This document shows positions 1 through 7,364 of a stretch of 10,880 nucleotides of DNA, one piece after another. The position numbers and the translations under genes are program-made. The notes under the pieces were generated by a model. It did no database searches, was not told the DNA's origin, and saw nothing but the letters and a program-made list of their open reading frames with translations. Every line of letters starts with the position of its first letter. Positions within the stretch are counted from its first letter, which is position 1. The stretch comes from Acidobacteriota bacterium (GTDB lineage Bacteria > Acidobacteriota > Terriglobia > Acidiferrales > UBA7541): assembly GCA_003133505.1 (NCBI GenBank), contig PKXT01000171.1, positions 524 through 11,403 of the forward strand. Reading direction: 5' to 3'.

Positions 1-1292
1 GCGCCAGGCAGGCTTTCTGGCGAAGTGCCGCCGACCGCTGGGCCAGCGGTTCCACTAGGGAGCGGAGCGGGAGCAGAGCTTGATTCGACTGCGGAGGGCG
101 TGCCTGATGAACTATCCGGCACTGTTTCCACGCCTACGCCGGTGCCACCACCACCTTCACCCGTGCCTTCCGTAGTTTCCCCGACCGGCCCGCCACTATC
201 GGCGTTTGCTGAGGCCGATGAGGCTTCGGTGGGCGCCGAGTAGGTGGGCTCGGGCTTGCCGCGCTTCAGAATGTCAGTGGCGGAAACGACGTCGCCTTCG
301 GGCTGCATATCAGGCTCGCCCGCATGCGCGGTGTGCGATACGTCGGGTCCGCTGCGCAACATGGCCAGCGAGGTAGATAGTTTGCGGCGAGCGATATTCG
401 GACCATTTTTCGCGTACAACTGTTCCTGGCGCATGCGCTTGAGCGCGGAGGGATCGGGCTGGGGCACAGTACCTCCGCCCGCAATCAATCTTTTCTTGGC
501 AAGGGGCGCAAAGCTGGAAAGTGGATAATCGCGCACAATGCGGGCGTAGTATTCGTTGGCGACTTCCTGCTTTTCATTGCGCGAATAAATATCGGCAATC
601 ATCCAATTGGCGCGATCAGCCTGGCTATAGAGAGGATAGCGGCCGGTTAACTCAATCAGCCGCGCGGCGGCGGCTCGGTTGGAGCCTTTCACGTAGTAAA
701 ACTGGGCGACACGAAACTCGCCATCGGCGATGGTCTCCTGCACCTCGCGGAGGTGCTGCTCGGATACGGGCACCAGTGGGCTATGAGGATACTTAAGCAG
801 AAAGGTCTGAAACTCCTGTTCGGCATTGAGCGCATCGCTGCGGTCGCGATCCGATTTCTCCATCAAGCGGTAATAGGTATTGGCCACTTGGGTTTGTGCG
901 TAGGCCGCTTCATCCAAGAACGGGAAAAAAGTGATGAAGTCCTTGTATTCAGCCACGGCCTGCAGAAGATTTTCGGTGCCGCCTTCCTTGAAATAGGAAT
1001 CGGCTACCGCCAGCTTGGCCTTGGCGAGATATTCACTGTCCGGATAAGTGTTGATAAGAGTCTGAAGGTTTAGGCGGGCGATTGTGTAACGGCCGTGCTT
1101 GAAATCATCCGTGGCGCGATCATATAAAACCTTGTCGGGTTGAACGGCGGCATTCAGGTCAGGGGCGGCCGGTTTTTTCTGGTTGAAGAGGCATCCGCTC
1201 CCCAACATTGCCAGAACGAGCATGACCGCTAGCAATGCGCGATTATGCGTACGCTCGATGGTTCCACTTCCCGGCATTCCATTTCCTGGCAT
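1..1292 (-). CDS. bamD: BamD-like outer membrane assembly lipoprotein, C-terminus cut by window edge
   Basis: Open frame of 430 codons without a stop, running off the left edge. In the family, BamD is the TPR lipoprotein of the BAM complex, held at the inner face of the outer membrane, that helps fold beta-barrel proteins. The N-terminus shows basic residues, a hydrophobic stretch (about 19-31) and LGSGC with Cys34. This is only lipobox-like, because Leu is at -4 rather than -3. Residues about 45-265 are TPR-like helices, with segments such as YPDSEYLAKAK, YKDFITFFP, FLLKYPHSPLVPVSE and YPLSSFAPLAKKRL that match the YfiO/BamD pattern. From about 270 onward it is Pro/Ser/Gly/Thr-rich, giving a total far above the roughly 245 residues of E. 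coli BamD. Start 1292 has GGGAG five bases upstream; ATGs at 1307, 1304 and 1277 are alternatives. It begins one base after the rpe stop, so it is probably translationally coupled. A plain TPR lipoprotein is the alternative. Confidence 0.82.
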   Translation of the reverse strand, partial: MPGNGMPGSGTIERTHNRALLAVMLVLAMLGSGCLFNQKKPAAPDLNAAVQPDKVLYDRATDDFKHGRYTIARLNLQTLINTYPDSEYLAKAKLAVADSYFKEGGTENLLQAVAEYKDFITFFPFLDEAAYAQTQVANTYYRLMEKSDRDRSDALNAEQEFQTFLLKYPHSPLVPVSEQHLREVQETIADGEFRVAQFYYVKGSNRAAAARLIELTGRYPLYSQADRANWMIADIYSRNEKQEVANEYYARIVRDYPLSSFAPLAKKRLIAGGGTVPQPDPSALKRMRQEQLYAKNGPNIARRKLSTSLAMLRSGPDVSHTAHAGEPDMQPEGDVVSATDILKRGKPEPTYSAPTEASSASANADSGGPVGETTEGTGEGGGGTGVGVETVPDSSSGTPSAVESSSAPAPLPSGTAGPAVGGTSPESLPG

Positions 1293-1293
1293 T

Positions 1294-2028
1294 CTATCTC
1301 CCATCATTCTGGCCCCCACCTGATAGCTTTCCGGCCACTTCCCGCACTTCCTGATAAGACCTGCTCGTTGCGAGTCCGAGCAGGCTACGGGTAGCAGCCG
1401 TCGGATCAGGCTGGTGAAAAATTGAAGTGCCCGCCACCAGTGTTTCGGCGCCGGCGGCCACCAACTCGCTGATATTGTCGGGCCCAACGCCGCCATCCAC
1501 TTCAATGCGAAAGCTGAAATTGTTGCGCTGGCGGCGTTCGTTAAGCTCCCGAATCTTCGCGTAAGCGCTGGTAATAAACTTTTGGCCGCCAAATCCCGGA
1601 TTGACCGACATCACTAGAACAGTATCCACGCGGTCCAGGATTTCGCCGAGCATGGCGATGGGCGTCGCGGGATTAATCACCGCGCCCGCTTCTGCGCCAT
1701 GTTCCCGGATCAGGCTCAGAGCTCGGTCCAAATGCGGCGTGGATTCCTGGTGAACCAGAATCCTTGCGGCCCCCGCTGCCGCGAACATCTCTATATAGCG
1801 TTCAGGCGATTCGATCATCAGATGCACGTCCAGTGGGAGGCGGGTTGCCTTATGCAGGGACGCCACCACCGGCACCCCGATGGAAATGTTGGGCACAAAG
1901 TGGCCATCCATCACATCCACGTGGAGGATGGTCGCCCCGCCCCGCTCAACTGCCGCGATTTGCTCGCCTAAACACGAAAAATCAGCCGCCAGGATCGAGG
2001 GGGCAATTTCAATAGGGTGCGATGCCAT
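1294..2028 (-). CDS. rpe: Ribulose-phosphate 3-epimerase
   Basis: Interconverts D-ribulose 5-phosphate and D-xylulose 5-phosphate in the cytoplasmic pentose phosphate pathway. The 244 residues (usual length is about 220-230) form a TIM barrel with all family signatures: APSILAADF at 9-17, HVDVMDGHFVPN at 36-47 (metal ligands His36 and Asp38), DVHLMI at 67-72 (His69), VNPGFGGQKF at 142-151 and EVDGGVGPDNI at 176-186 (Asp178). The general acid/base pair should be Asp38 and Asp178. The tail after about residue 215 is slightly long and polar. It lies 33 bp after the PASTA gene and 1 bp before bamD. The bases before the ATG are AT-rich and show no Shine-Dalgarno sequence, so translation may rely on coupling or low structure. 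The product call is secure. Confidence 0.97.
   Translation of the reverse strand: MASHPIEIAPSILAADFSCLGEQIAAVERGGATILHVDVMDGHFVPNISIGVPVVASLHKATRLPLDVHLMIESPERYIEMFAAAGAARILVHQESTPHLDRALSLIREHGAEAGAVINPATPIAMLGEILDRVDTVLVMSVNPGFGGQKFITSAYAKIRELNERRQRNNFSFRIEVDGGVGPDNISELVAAGAETLVAGTSIFHQPDPTAATRSLLGLATSRSYQEVREVAGKLSGGGQNDGR
1298..1302 (-). promoter_or_regulatory. Ribosome binding site of bamD
   Basis: GGGAG on the minus strand, five bases before the ATG at 1292 and inside the last codons of rpe. It favours 1292 over the ATGs at 1307 and 1304. A second, weaker AGGA (1284-1287) sits six bases before the ATG at 1277, so that start is not excluded. Confidence 0.5.
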
Positions 2029-2061
2029 GAATTAATGCAATTTTAGCACACTGGTGCGAGC

Positions 2062-2913
2062 TTATTGCGCAATGCGAAGCTCGATGCGGGTATCGGCCTC
2101 GACTCGGCTTCCCGGGGCCGGCGTTTGGGCGAGGACGGTGCCCCGCGGAGCGACGGAAGGCGCGACTGGCGAGGCATCTCCCGCCTCTGACGGCTTTGAA
2201 AAGCGGGCAAAGCTATCGGGAAGGGCGCCCGTTGTAGGCGAACCTGGGGCGCTGGATGCCCGCGCAACAGAACTCCCTGCTAGCTCTGATTCCGTAACAA
2301 TCTTTAAATCCTTCAGGCCAGAATTATCGAGCCGTGCGGCGGCTTCTGTTTCCTGTAACCCGACGACGCTCGGCATAACCCAGGCTGATGAGGGTTCCCC
2401 CAGGGAAACCAGAATATTCACGCGAGGGCTGGCGGCATCGAGCGCCCCGGCCGGGGGAGTCTGCAGAACGACGGTATCGGCTGTGGATCCGGGTAAATAT
2501 AGGCTCGATGTTTCTCCCATTTGCAGGCCTTCGCGCAAAAGTTGAATGCGAGCCGTTCGCAGGCTGGCGCTGCGCAGGTCGGGAATAATCACCCGTTGCG
2601 GCCCAAGACTGACGACGACGTGCGCGCGCTCGCCGACTTTCACGCGAAGGCCTGCAGGCGGGCTTTGCCGCACAATCACGTTTTCGGCATAGTCGCTGAA
2701 CACGCGGTCTTCAATGCGCAGCCCCAGGCCGTCGGGGGAAAGAGTGTGCTCGGCTTCGATCACGTTCCTGCCAACGACGTCTGGCATTTTCACTTGCCGC
2801 CCCTCAATCGCAATGCGCATGGCGGTAAGCGCGCTCAGAAATGCCGCCGATGCCAGAATGAAAAGCATCAGCAGCATTCTTCCAAACCGGCGGACGCGAT
2901 CTGCGAAGGGCAT
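2062..2913 (-). CDS. Membrane-anchored PASTA-domain protein
   Basis: 283 residues: a short basic N-terminus, one membrane helix at about 12-33, then three PASTA-type repeats outside the cytoplasm. PASTA 1 is at about 41-104 (VKMPDVVGR, QSPPAG, VVVSLG). PASTA 2 is at about 107-172 (VIIPDL, QTPPAG, ILVSLG). PASTA 3 is at about 178-283 (WVMPSVVGL, QTPAPGSRV, IELRIA). The third is split by an Ala/Ser/Pro-rich insert at about 211-257. PASTA domains are known from Ser/Thr kinases and penicillin-binding proteins, where some bind muropeptides or peptidoglycan. There is no kinase or transpeptidase domain here, so the role is unknown; a cell-wall sensing or scaffolding function is inference. It lies between rsmB and rpe on the same strand and is probably co-transcribed. 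The start follows a weak ribosome site, and the next in-frame ATG would remove part of the basic N-terminus. Confidence 0.88.
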   Translation of the reverse strand: MPFADRVRRFGRMLLMLFILASAAFLSALTAMRIAIEGRQVKMPDVVGRNVIEAEHTLSPDGLGLRIEDRVFSDYAENVIVRQSPPAGLRVKVGERAHVVVSLGPQRVIIPDLRSASLRTARIQLLREGLQMGETSSLYLPGSTADTVVLQTPPAGALDAASPRVNILVSLGEPSSAWVMPSVVGLQETEAAARLDNSGLKDLKIVTESELAGSSVARASSAPGSPTTGALPDSFARFSKPSEAGDASPVAPSVAPRGTVLAQTPAPGSRVEADTRIELRIAQ

Positions 2914-2948
2914 GGTTTACCGTGACGCAGACTAGCATGGCGCGCCGA

Positions 2949-2980
2949 AGGCGTCCAAACCGTTCCCGGCTTTGGCGCCT
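2949..2980. other. Imperfect hairpin between rsmB and the PASTA gene
   Basis: Arms AGGCG-T-CCAAA (2949-2959) and TTTGGCGCCT (2971-2980) pair as a 10-bp stem with one bulged T and an 11-base loop. It lies within the 78-bp gap between the rsmB stop and the PASTA start. No T-run follows on either strand, so it does not look like an intrinsic terminator. It may be an mRNA structure near the PASTA start or a chance match. Confidence 0.35.
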
Positions 2981-2991
2981 GAACAGGCTTC

Positions 2992-4365
2992 CTAGCTGGG
3001 AATACGGTCGAATGCCACGGCGAAAAACCCGTCCGTATGGTGCAGGTGAGGAAGGGCACGGAAAACGCCATCACCGCCAATAAGAGCGGAGGCGTCAATC
3101 CCCGGAGCCAGGAATGGCTGAAGCTGGTCGCGCAGGCGGCCGGCGCGAACACGCCGAAGTCCACGAACATTTTTCAACGCGAATGTGACGACGGCTTCAT
3201 TTTCTTCCGGCTCCAGCGAGCAGGTGGAATAAACGAGACGTCCGCCCGGCTTCAGATATTTTAGGGCATTAAGCAATAAATTGCGCTGCCGGGACGCCAA
3301 CGCCTGCAAATCCCGCTGCTGAAGGCCCCAGCGAATTTCAGGATTGCGCGCGAGAGTGCCGGTGCCGGAGCACGGCGCGTCGACCAGGATCCGGTCGAAC
3401 TGCCCATGAAAAGGAAGCGGTTGCTCGCCATTCAATGCCACCAGCCAATGATTACCGAGGACCATACGCTCGAGGTTTTCCCGCATAGTGCGGAGACGGT
3501 GCATGTGAATATCCGCCGCAATCACGTGCCCGGATGGCGCAACGGCACGGGCCAGGCTGGCGGTTTTTCCGCCGGGCGCGGAGCACAAATCGAGCGCGGA
3601 ATCTCCGGGTTGGGCGTCAAGCAAGAGAGGAATAGCCTGAGACGCTTCGTCCTGAAACGAAATGGCGCCGGATGCGAAGGCGGCGGTGCGTTCCACATTG
3701 CCGCCCATCACCCGCGCGGCGCCGTGTAGCAACGCGCCTTTTTCAACAGCTACACCATCCGCGTGCAGGTTTGCCATCGTCCGCTTGTGATTCGCCGGCC
3801 CAAATGCCAGCGCCGAGTGCGCGGGCTGATTGTTCGCGCGCAGCAGGCTGTCAGCGGCATCCGGGCCGTAGCGGTCCAGCCAGCGCTCGACCAGCCAGGT
3901 GGGATGAGAATTAAGAATGGCGAGTCTGTTCGCACCCTCGATCTCGGGAGAAAGAAGGAGCTCGGCGGGAGTGCGGCATTCCTCGGAGCTGCGGCGCAAA
4001 ATCGCGTTCACCAATCCAGCGGCAGCGGTCTTGCCGGCGCGTTTGGCAAGCTCGACGCTTTCGTGAACAGCGGCATGGGCGGGAACCCGTTGAAGAAACC
4101 GCAATTGATAAACGCCCAGGCGTAACGCGATCCAGACCTCAAGCTCCAGGGAGCTGGATGTCTTCCGCAGGTGGCGCGTGATCAAAGTATCGAGAAGCCG
4201 CTGCCAGCGCAGAGTTCCAAATACTAGTTCGGTGGCGAGGGCCGCATCATCCTGCCGCACCGCGCCTTGCCGGCGGAGCCGAAGCGCGTCGGCGGCATAC
4301 GCGCCTTCCGCTGCGACTCGCAATAGAACGTCAAACGCGATGAGCCGCGCCGGGCTAATGGCCAT
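2992..4365 (-). CDS. rsmB: 16S rRNA (cytosine-967 C5)-methyltransferase
   Basis: 457 residues, slightly longer than E. coli RsmB (429). The enzyme uses S-adenosylmethionine to make m5C967 in 16S rRNA. Residues 1 to about 140 form the NusB-like RNA-binding domain (starts ARLIAFDVLLRV, then LATELVFGTLRW and VNAILRR). The catalytic domain shows the SAM-binding DLCSAPGGK at 259-267, motif IV DAPCSGTG at 329-336 with Cys332, and motif VI STCSLEPEENE at 380-390 with Cys382. In this family the motif VI Cys is the nucleophile and the motif IV Cys helps release the product; both are present. The start is preceded by GGAAG at a workable distance. It lies 93 bp after fmt on the same strand, in the common def-fmt-rsmB order. 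A related RsmF-type specificity is less likely because of the NusB domain. Confidence 0.96.
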   Translation of the reverse strand: MAISPARLIAFDVLLRVAAEGAYAADALRLRRQGAVRQDDAALATELVFGTLRWQRLLDTLITRHLRKTSSSLELEVWIALRLGVYQLRFLQRVPAHAAVHESVELAKRAGKTAAAGLVNAILRRSSEECRTPAELLLSPEIEGANRLAILNSHPTWLVERWLDRYGPDAADSLLRANNQPAHSALAFGPANHKRTMANLHADGVAVEKGALLHGAARVMGGNVERTAAFASGAISFQDEASQAIPLLLDAQPGDSALDLCSAPGGKTASLARAVAPSGHVIAADIHMHRLRTMRENLERMVLGNHWLVALNGEQPLPFHGQFDRILVDAPCSGTGTLARNPEIRWGLQQRDLQALASRQRNLLLNALKYLKPGGRLVYSTCSLEPEENEAVVTFALKNVRGLRRVRAGRLRDQLQPFLAPGIDASALIGGDGVFRALPHLHHTDGFFAVAFDRIPS

Positions 4366-4458
4366 GTCTTCCGTCGGCGCGCGATTTGTGAGCGGTTGGG
4401 AAATCTATTAAGTTCATCAAGTTTTGTCTGGGTCTCGGTGGATTTTGCTAACGGCAAT

Positions 4459-5433
4459 TTATTCGAAATGCTCTCCGGGTTTATAGCGCGCGCCATTGGC
4501 GAAATCACTCGCGGAGAGGCGCTTGCGGCCTTCCATTTGAAGGTATTCGAGGCAGAGCCGAGTTTTCTCACCGCACGCAACGAAATAATCGCTGCCGCCC
4601 TGTACGATACTGCCGGGTGCGGCAACATCGTTCGGACTAAAACGAAGTGGCACGAATCCCGCATCGGCGCTTGGAATTGTTGTCGCGGGGCGTCCCCAAA
4701 TATGGCAAGTTCGCCCTCGAAAATGGCTATATGCGCCGGGCCAGGGTTGGAGGCCCCGAATGCGGTTATAAATCTGACCTGCGGAAAGGTCCCAGGAGAT
4801 CTCGCCGTCTTGTTTCTTTAACGGCCGGGCGAAAGTTGCGTCTGCATGATTCTGTGGGACGGGGCAAATATCACCGCTTTGGAGACGACGCAGAGAGGTA
4901 ATAAGTAGTGACGGCCCAGCTTCGGCCAGCCGGTCGGTAAGCTCCGCAGTCGTTTCGTCTGGACCAATCGGGAATTCCAACTGCTCGAGAACAGGTCCGG
5001 TATCCAACCCCGCATCAATTTGCATTGTGGTGATGCCGGTGCGCGTCTCCCCATTGAGCACGGCCCATTGAATGGGTGCGGCGCCGCGATAATGAGGTAA
5101 TAGGGACGCATGGACATTTATCCATCCCAGGGGCGGAAGGGGCAGGAGATCGGCGGGAACCATGCGGCCATACGCAATGATTACTACCGCATCTGGCGCG
5201 TGTTCGACAAAAAACCTGTGTACTTCGTCAGTCCTGAGCTTGGCCGGCTGAAAAACTGGCGCTCCGGCAGCCAGGGCAACTTCCTTGACGGGGGAAATCG
5301 CAAGCCGCTGTCCGCGGCCACGAGGACGATCCGGCTGGGTCATCACCGCCAGGACCTCGAAATCCGGTTCAGCCAATAATTGGCGAAGTGAGGGAACAGC
5401 GAAGTGCGGTGTGCCGCAGAAGATAATCCGCAT
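4459..5433 (-). CDS. fmt: Methionyl-tRNA formyltransferase
   Basis: Transfers a formyl group from 10-formyl-tetrahydrofolate to Met-tRNA(fMet) for translation initiation in the cytoplasm. The 324 residues match the usual length of about 310-320. The N-terminal Rossmann domain starts RIIFCGTPHFAVP, followed by the TQPDRPRGRGQ loop (32-42), known to contact initiator tRNA. The catalytic set is complete: Asn106 and His108 in INVHASLLPHYRGAAPIQWA, and Asp144 in DAGLDTGPVL, the same numbers as in the E. coli enzyme. The C-terminal OB-like domain (about 205-315) includes WDLSAGQIYNRIRGLQPWPGA. The ATG has GGGA four bases upstream. It starts 43 bp after def, whose product removes the formyl group again. 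Confidence 0.98.
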   Translation of the reverse strand: MRIIFCGTPHFAVPSLRQLLAEPDFEVLAVMTQPDRPRGRGQRLAISPVKEVALAAGAPVFQPAKLRTDEVHRFFVEHAPDAVVIIAYGRMVPADLLPLPPLGWINVHASLLPHYRGAAPIQWAVLNGETRTGITTMQIDAGLDTGPVLEQLEFPIGPDETTAELTDRLAEAGPSLLITSLRRLQSGDICPVPQNHADATFARPLKKQDGEISWDLSAGQIYNRIRGLQPWPGAYSHFRGRTCHIWGRPATTIPSADAGFVPLRFSPNDVAAPGSIVQGGSDYFVACGEKTRLCLEYLQMEGRKRLSASDFANGARYKPGEHFE

Positions 5434-5476
5434 TAAATCCCAACGATGCTGGTTCGCGGCACGGGCAGCGGCCGGG

Positions 5477-5986
5477 CTACCATTCGCCGGCTTTTTGCAA
5501 TTTCCGAATCTTCCGGCGAGTCAGATCGCGTTTCAGCAGGCTTAGATGGCTGAGAAACAGGATGCCATTGAGATGGTCGGTTTCGTGGCAGAATGCCCGT
5601 GCCAACAGGCCTTCCCCCCGCCTTTCAAACTCCGCACCGCTGGCATCCTGCGCCCGGATGGTTACATACTGCGGCCGTAGGACATAGCCTCGAAAGCCGG
5701 GAACGGAAAGGCAGCCCTCCTCCTCCCGCTGTTCCCCTTCAATCCGAATGATCTCCGGATTCAGCAGCACCATCTTCGCCTCGGGGTTCTTGCCCACCGT
5801 AACATCCACAACCGCCAGTCGAACACCGCGCCCGATCTGGGGAGCGGCCAACCCAACCCCATTCGCGGCATACATGGATTCAAACATATCCTGCACGAGC
5901 ATCTCGAGCTCGGCATCGAATTTTTCCACGCGCTGGGCGGGAGTCTCCAATACCGAATTGCCATACTTGAGAACCGGATAAATCAT
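5477..5986 (-). CDS. def: Peptide deformylase
   Basis: Metal-dependent hydrolase that removes the N-formyl group from nascent proteins at the ribosome exit. The 169 residues are normal length, and all three family motifs are intact: GVGLAAPQ at 43-50, EGCLS at 90-94 (metal ligand Cys92) and HETDH at 134-138 (metal ligands His134 and His138, catalytic Glu135). The basic C-terminal helix (about 150-166, KRDLTRRKIRKLQK) resembles the ribosome-contacting helix known from E. coli PDF. The gene starts 12 bp after the aroC stop and lies just before fmt, so it probably shares their transcript. No strong ribosome site is visible; AGGA is about 11 bases upstream, next to the aroC stop. Confidence 0.98.
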   Translation of the reverse strand: MIYPVLKYGNSVLETPAQRVEKFDAELEMLVQDMFESMYAANGVGLAAPQIGRGVRLAVVDVTVGKNPEAKMVLLNPEIIRIEGEQREEEGCLSVPGFRGYVLRPQYVTIRAQDASGAEFERRGEGLLARAFCHETDHLNGILFLSHLSLLKRDLTRRKIRKLQKAGEW

Positions 5987-5998
5987 CAGGGAGTTGTC

Positions 5999-7186
5999 CT
6001 AGAATTGGTCTAGTTGACGCTGATATCCTTCAAAATTTCGCCGGGTTTCAGCCAGCGAATCGCCACCAAATTTTACAAGAAACGCGCCCGCGAGAACCAA
6101 TGCGACCATGGATTCACCAATGATACCGCCGGCCGGCACCACGCAAACATCGGAACGCTCGTAGGCCGCGCGGACTGCTTCCTTGCTGCCCAGGTCCGCC
6201 GATTCCAGTGGCGTGCGCAGCGTGGAAATCGGTTTCATGTAGCCGCACACGACGACGTCTTCGCCGTTGCTGATGCCCCCCTCAACACCTCCGGCGCGAT
6301 TGGAAGAGCGCGTGAAACGTCGGCGCTCGCGATCATATTGAATCTCGTCCTGTACGGCGGAGCCATGCTGCGACGCGCCGTTAAATCCCGAGCCGATCTC
6401 AACCGCTTTTGTAGACTGGATGGACATTATCGCCTGCGCCAACATTCCGTCCAGCTTTTCATTCCACTGCGCGTGGCTGCCCAGTCCGGGAGGTACATGG
6501 TGAGCGACAACCTCGAACACGCCACCGACCGAATTACCGGCACGCAACGCCTGTTCGATTTCCGCCTTCATGGCCTGTTCGGTGTTGGGCTCAATGCAAC
6601 GCAGGGGCGATTCCAGATTATCGCAGACAGACTGAATTGCGCTCCACTCGGTTGCGCGAGATAGGCCCTCGCGTCCGAGGCGGGCGGCGCCTATCTGGAC
6701 CACATGGCTTAGAACTTCGACCCCAAACTCGCGCAGAAGTAGTTTCGCCAGTGCTCCGGCCGCTACGCGAGCGGCGGTTTCCCGCGCCGAAGCCCGCTCC
6801 AGCACAAAACGCGCATCGTGGAAATTGAATTTTAGCGCGCCAGCCAAATCCGCGTGACCGGGGCGCGGCGCGGTGAGCGGCCTTTTCTGGGCGTCATTCG
6901 CCGGAGTGGCTTCAACGGGCAACGCCATTTGCCAATTGCTCCAGTCGCGATTTTCGATGCGGACCGCTACGGGAGCTCCGATGGTTTTGCCGTGATAAAC
7001 GCCGCCGAGGAATTCGGCTGTATCGCGTTCAATTCGCTGGCGCGCTCCCCGGCCGAAGCCCAACTGGCGGCGAAGCAACTCCCGCTGCACGAATTCAAAA
7101 TCTACCGGCAAACCCGCCGGCAACCCGGATAGCAAGGCTATCAGAGCCGGACCATGGGACTCTCCAGCGGTAGAAAATTGAAGCAT
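5999..7186 (-). CDS. aroC: Chorismate synthase
   Basis: Converts 5-enolpyruvylshikimate 3-phosphate to chorismate with reduced FMN, the last step of the shikimate pathway. From the ATG at 7186 the protein is 395 residues (family 350-400). It begins LQFSTAGESHGPAL with catalytic-type His11, then shows RPGHADLAGALKF (108-120, His111), RASARETAARVAAGA (131-145), SNRAGGVEGGISNGEDV and VPAGGIIGESMVALVLA. The frame stays open to a TTG at 7249 and an ATG at 7222, but family proteins begin a few residues before TAGESHG. A candidate -10 box also overlaps 7222, so 7186 is preferred even though no clear Shine-Dalgarno precedes it. It is the first gene of the minus-strand block and is divergent from mlaE. 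Confidence 0.95.
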   Translation of the reverse strand: MLQFSTAGESHGPALIALLSGLPAGLPVDFEFVQRELLRRQLGFGRGARQRIERDTAEFLGGVYHGKTIGAPVAVRIENRDWSNWQMALPVEATPANDAQKRPLTAPRPGHADLAGALKFNFHDARFVLERASARETAARVAAGALAKLLLREFGVEVLSHVVQIGAARLGREGLSRATEWSAIQSVCDNLESPLRCIEPNTEQAMKAEIEQALRAGNSVGGVFEVVAHHVPPGLGSHAQWNEKLDGMLAQAIMSIQSTKAVEIGSGFNGASQHGSAVQDEIQYDRERRRFTRSSNRAGGVEGGISNGEDVVVCGYMKPISTLRTPLESADLGSKEAVRAAYERSDVCVVPAGGIIGESMVALVLAGAFLVKFGGDSLAETRRNFEGYQRQLDQF

Positions 7187-7364
7187 AGGTTTGGCGCGCG
7201 CTCTTATTGCGCAGGTCGGCATTTTATCCGGCCAAGGCGTCCCGCGCAAAAGACACGCTCGACTGCCGCTGGAAATAACATTGGCGGATACAACGCTTGA
7301 CCGCGCCCGCGAACGGACGTTAGTCTCTATTTGGCCACCGGTTTGATTGCTCGCGCCAACCTCG
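7187..7364. other. Divergent intergenic region between aroC and mlaE
   Basis: This 178-bp stretch separates the two oppositely transcribed blocks and should carry promoters for both. On the plus strand I see TTGACC at 7297-7302, a good -35 match, but no convincing -10 box 16-18 bp downstream. No strong hairpin, operator palindrome or small gene was found. Confidence 0.5.
7221..7249 (-). promoter_or_regulatory. Candidate sigma-70 promoter for aroC and downstream genes
   Basis: On the minus strand, TTGCGC (7244-7249, half match to the -35 box) and TAAAAT (7221-7226, five of six matches to the -10 box) are exactly 17 bp apart. Transcription would begin near 7214, leaving a leader of about 28 bases before the aroC ATG at 7186. 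The -35 box is weak, so this is a candidate only. Confidence 0.35.

Noticed and set aside
925..930. A-run in bamD considered as a possible frameshift site
   Set aside because: With six bases the frame reads through correctly as ITFFPFLDEAAYAQ, matching the TPR pattern on both sides. No frameshift is needed.
2054..2925. Plus-strand open frames of 163 and 134 codons
   Set aside because: They are antisense to the PASTA gene; the translations are low-complexity or unstructured.
4396..4821. 141-codon plus-strand open frame over the rsmB-fmt gap and the end of fmt
   Set aside because: Mostly antisense to fmt, with no family resemblance and no plausible promoter. The 93-bp gap itself shows no gene.
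6014..6664. 216-codon plus-strand open frame
   Set aside because: It is fully antisense to aroC, whose motifs are intact across it. The translation shows no domain and no ribosome site precedes it.
7187..7249. Upstream extension of aroC to a TTG or ATG start
   Set aside because: The added residues do not resemble any chorismate synthase N-terminus, and a good -10 box overlaps the ATG at 7222. The start at 7186 fits the family.
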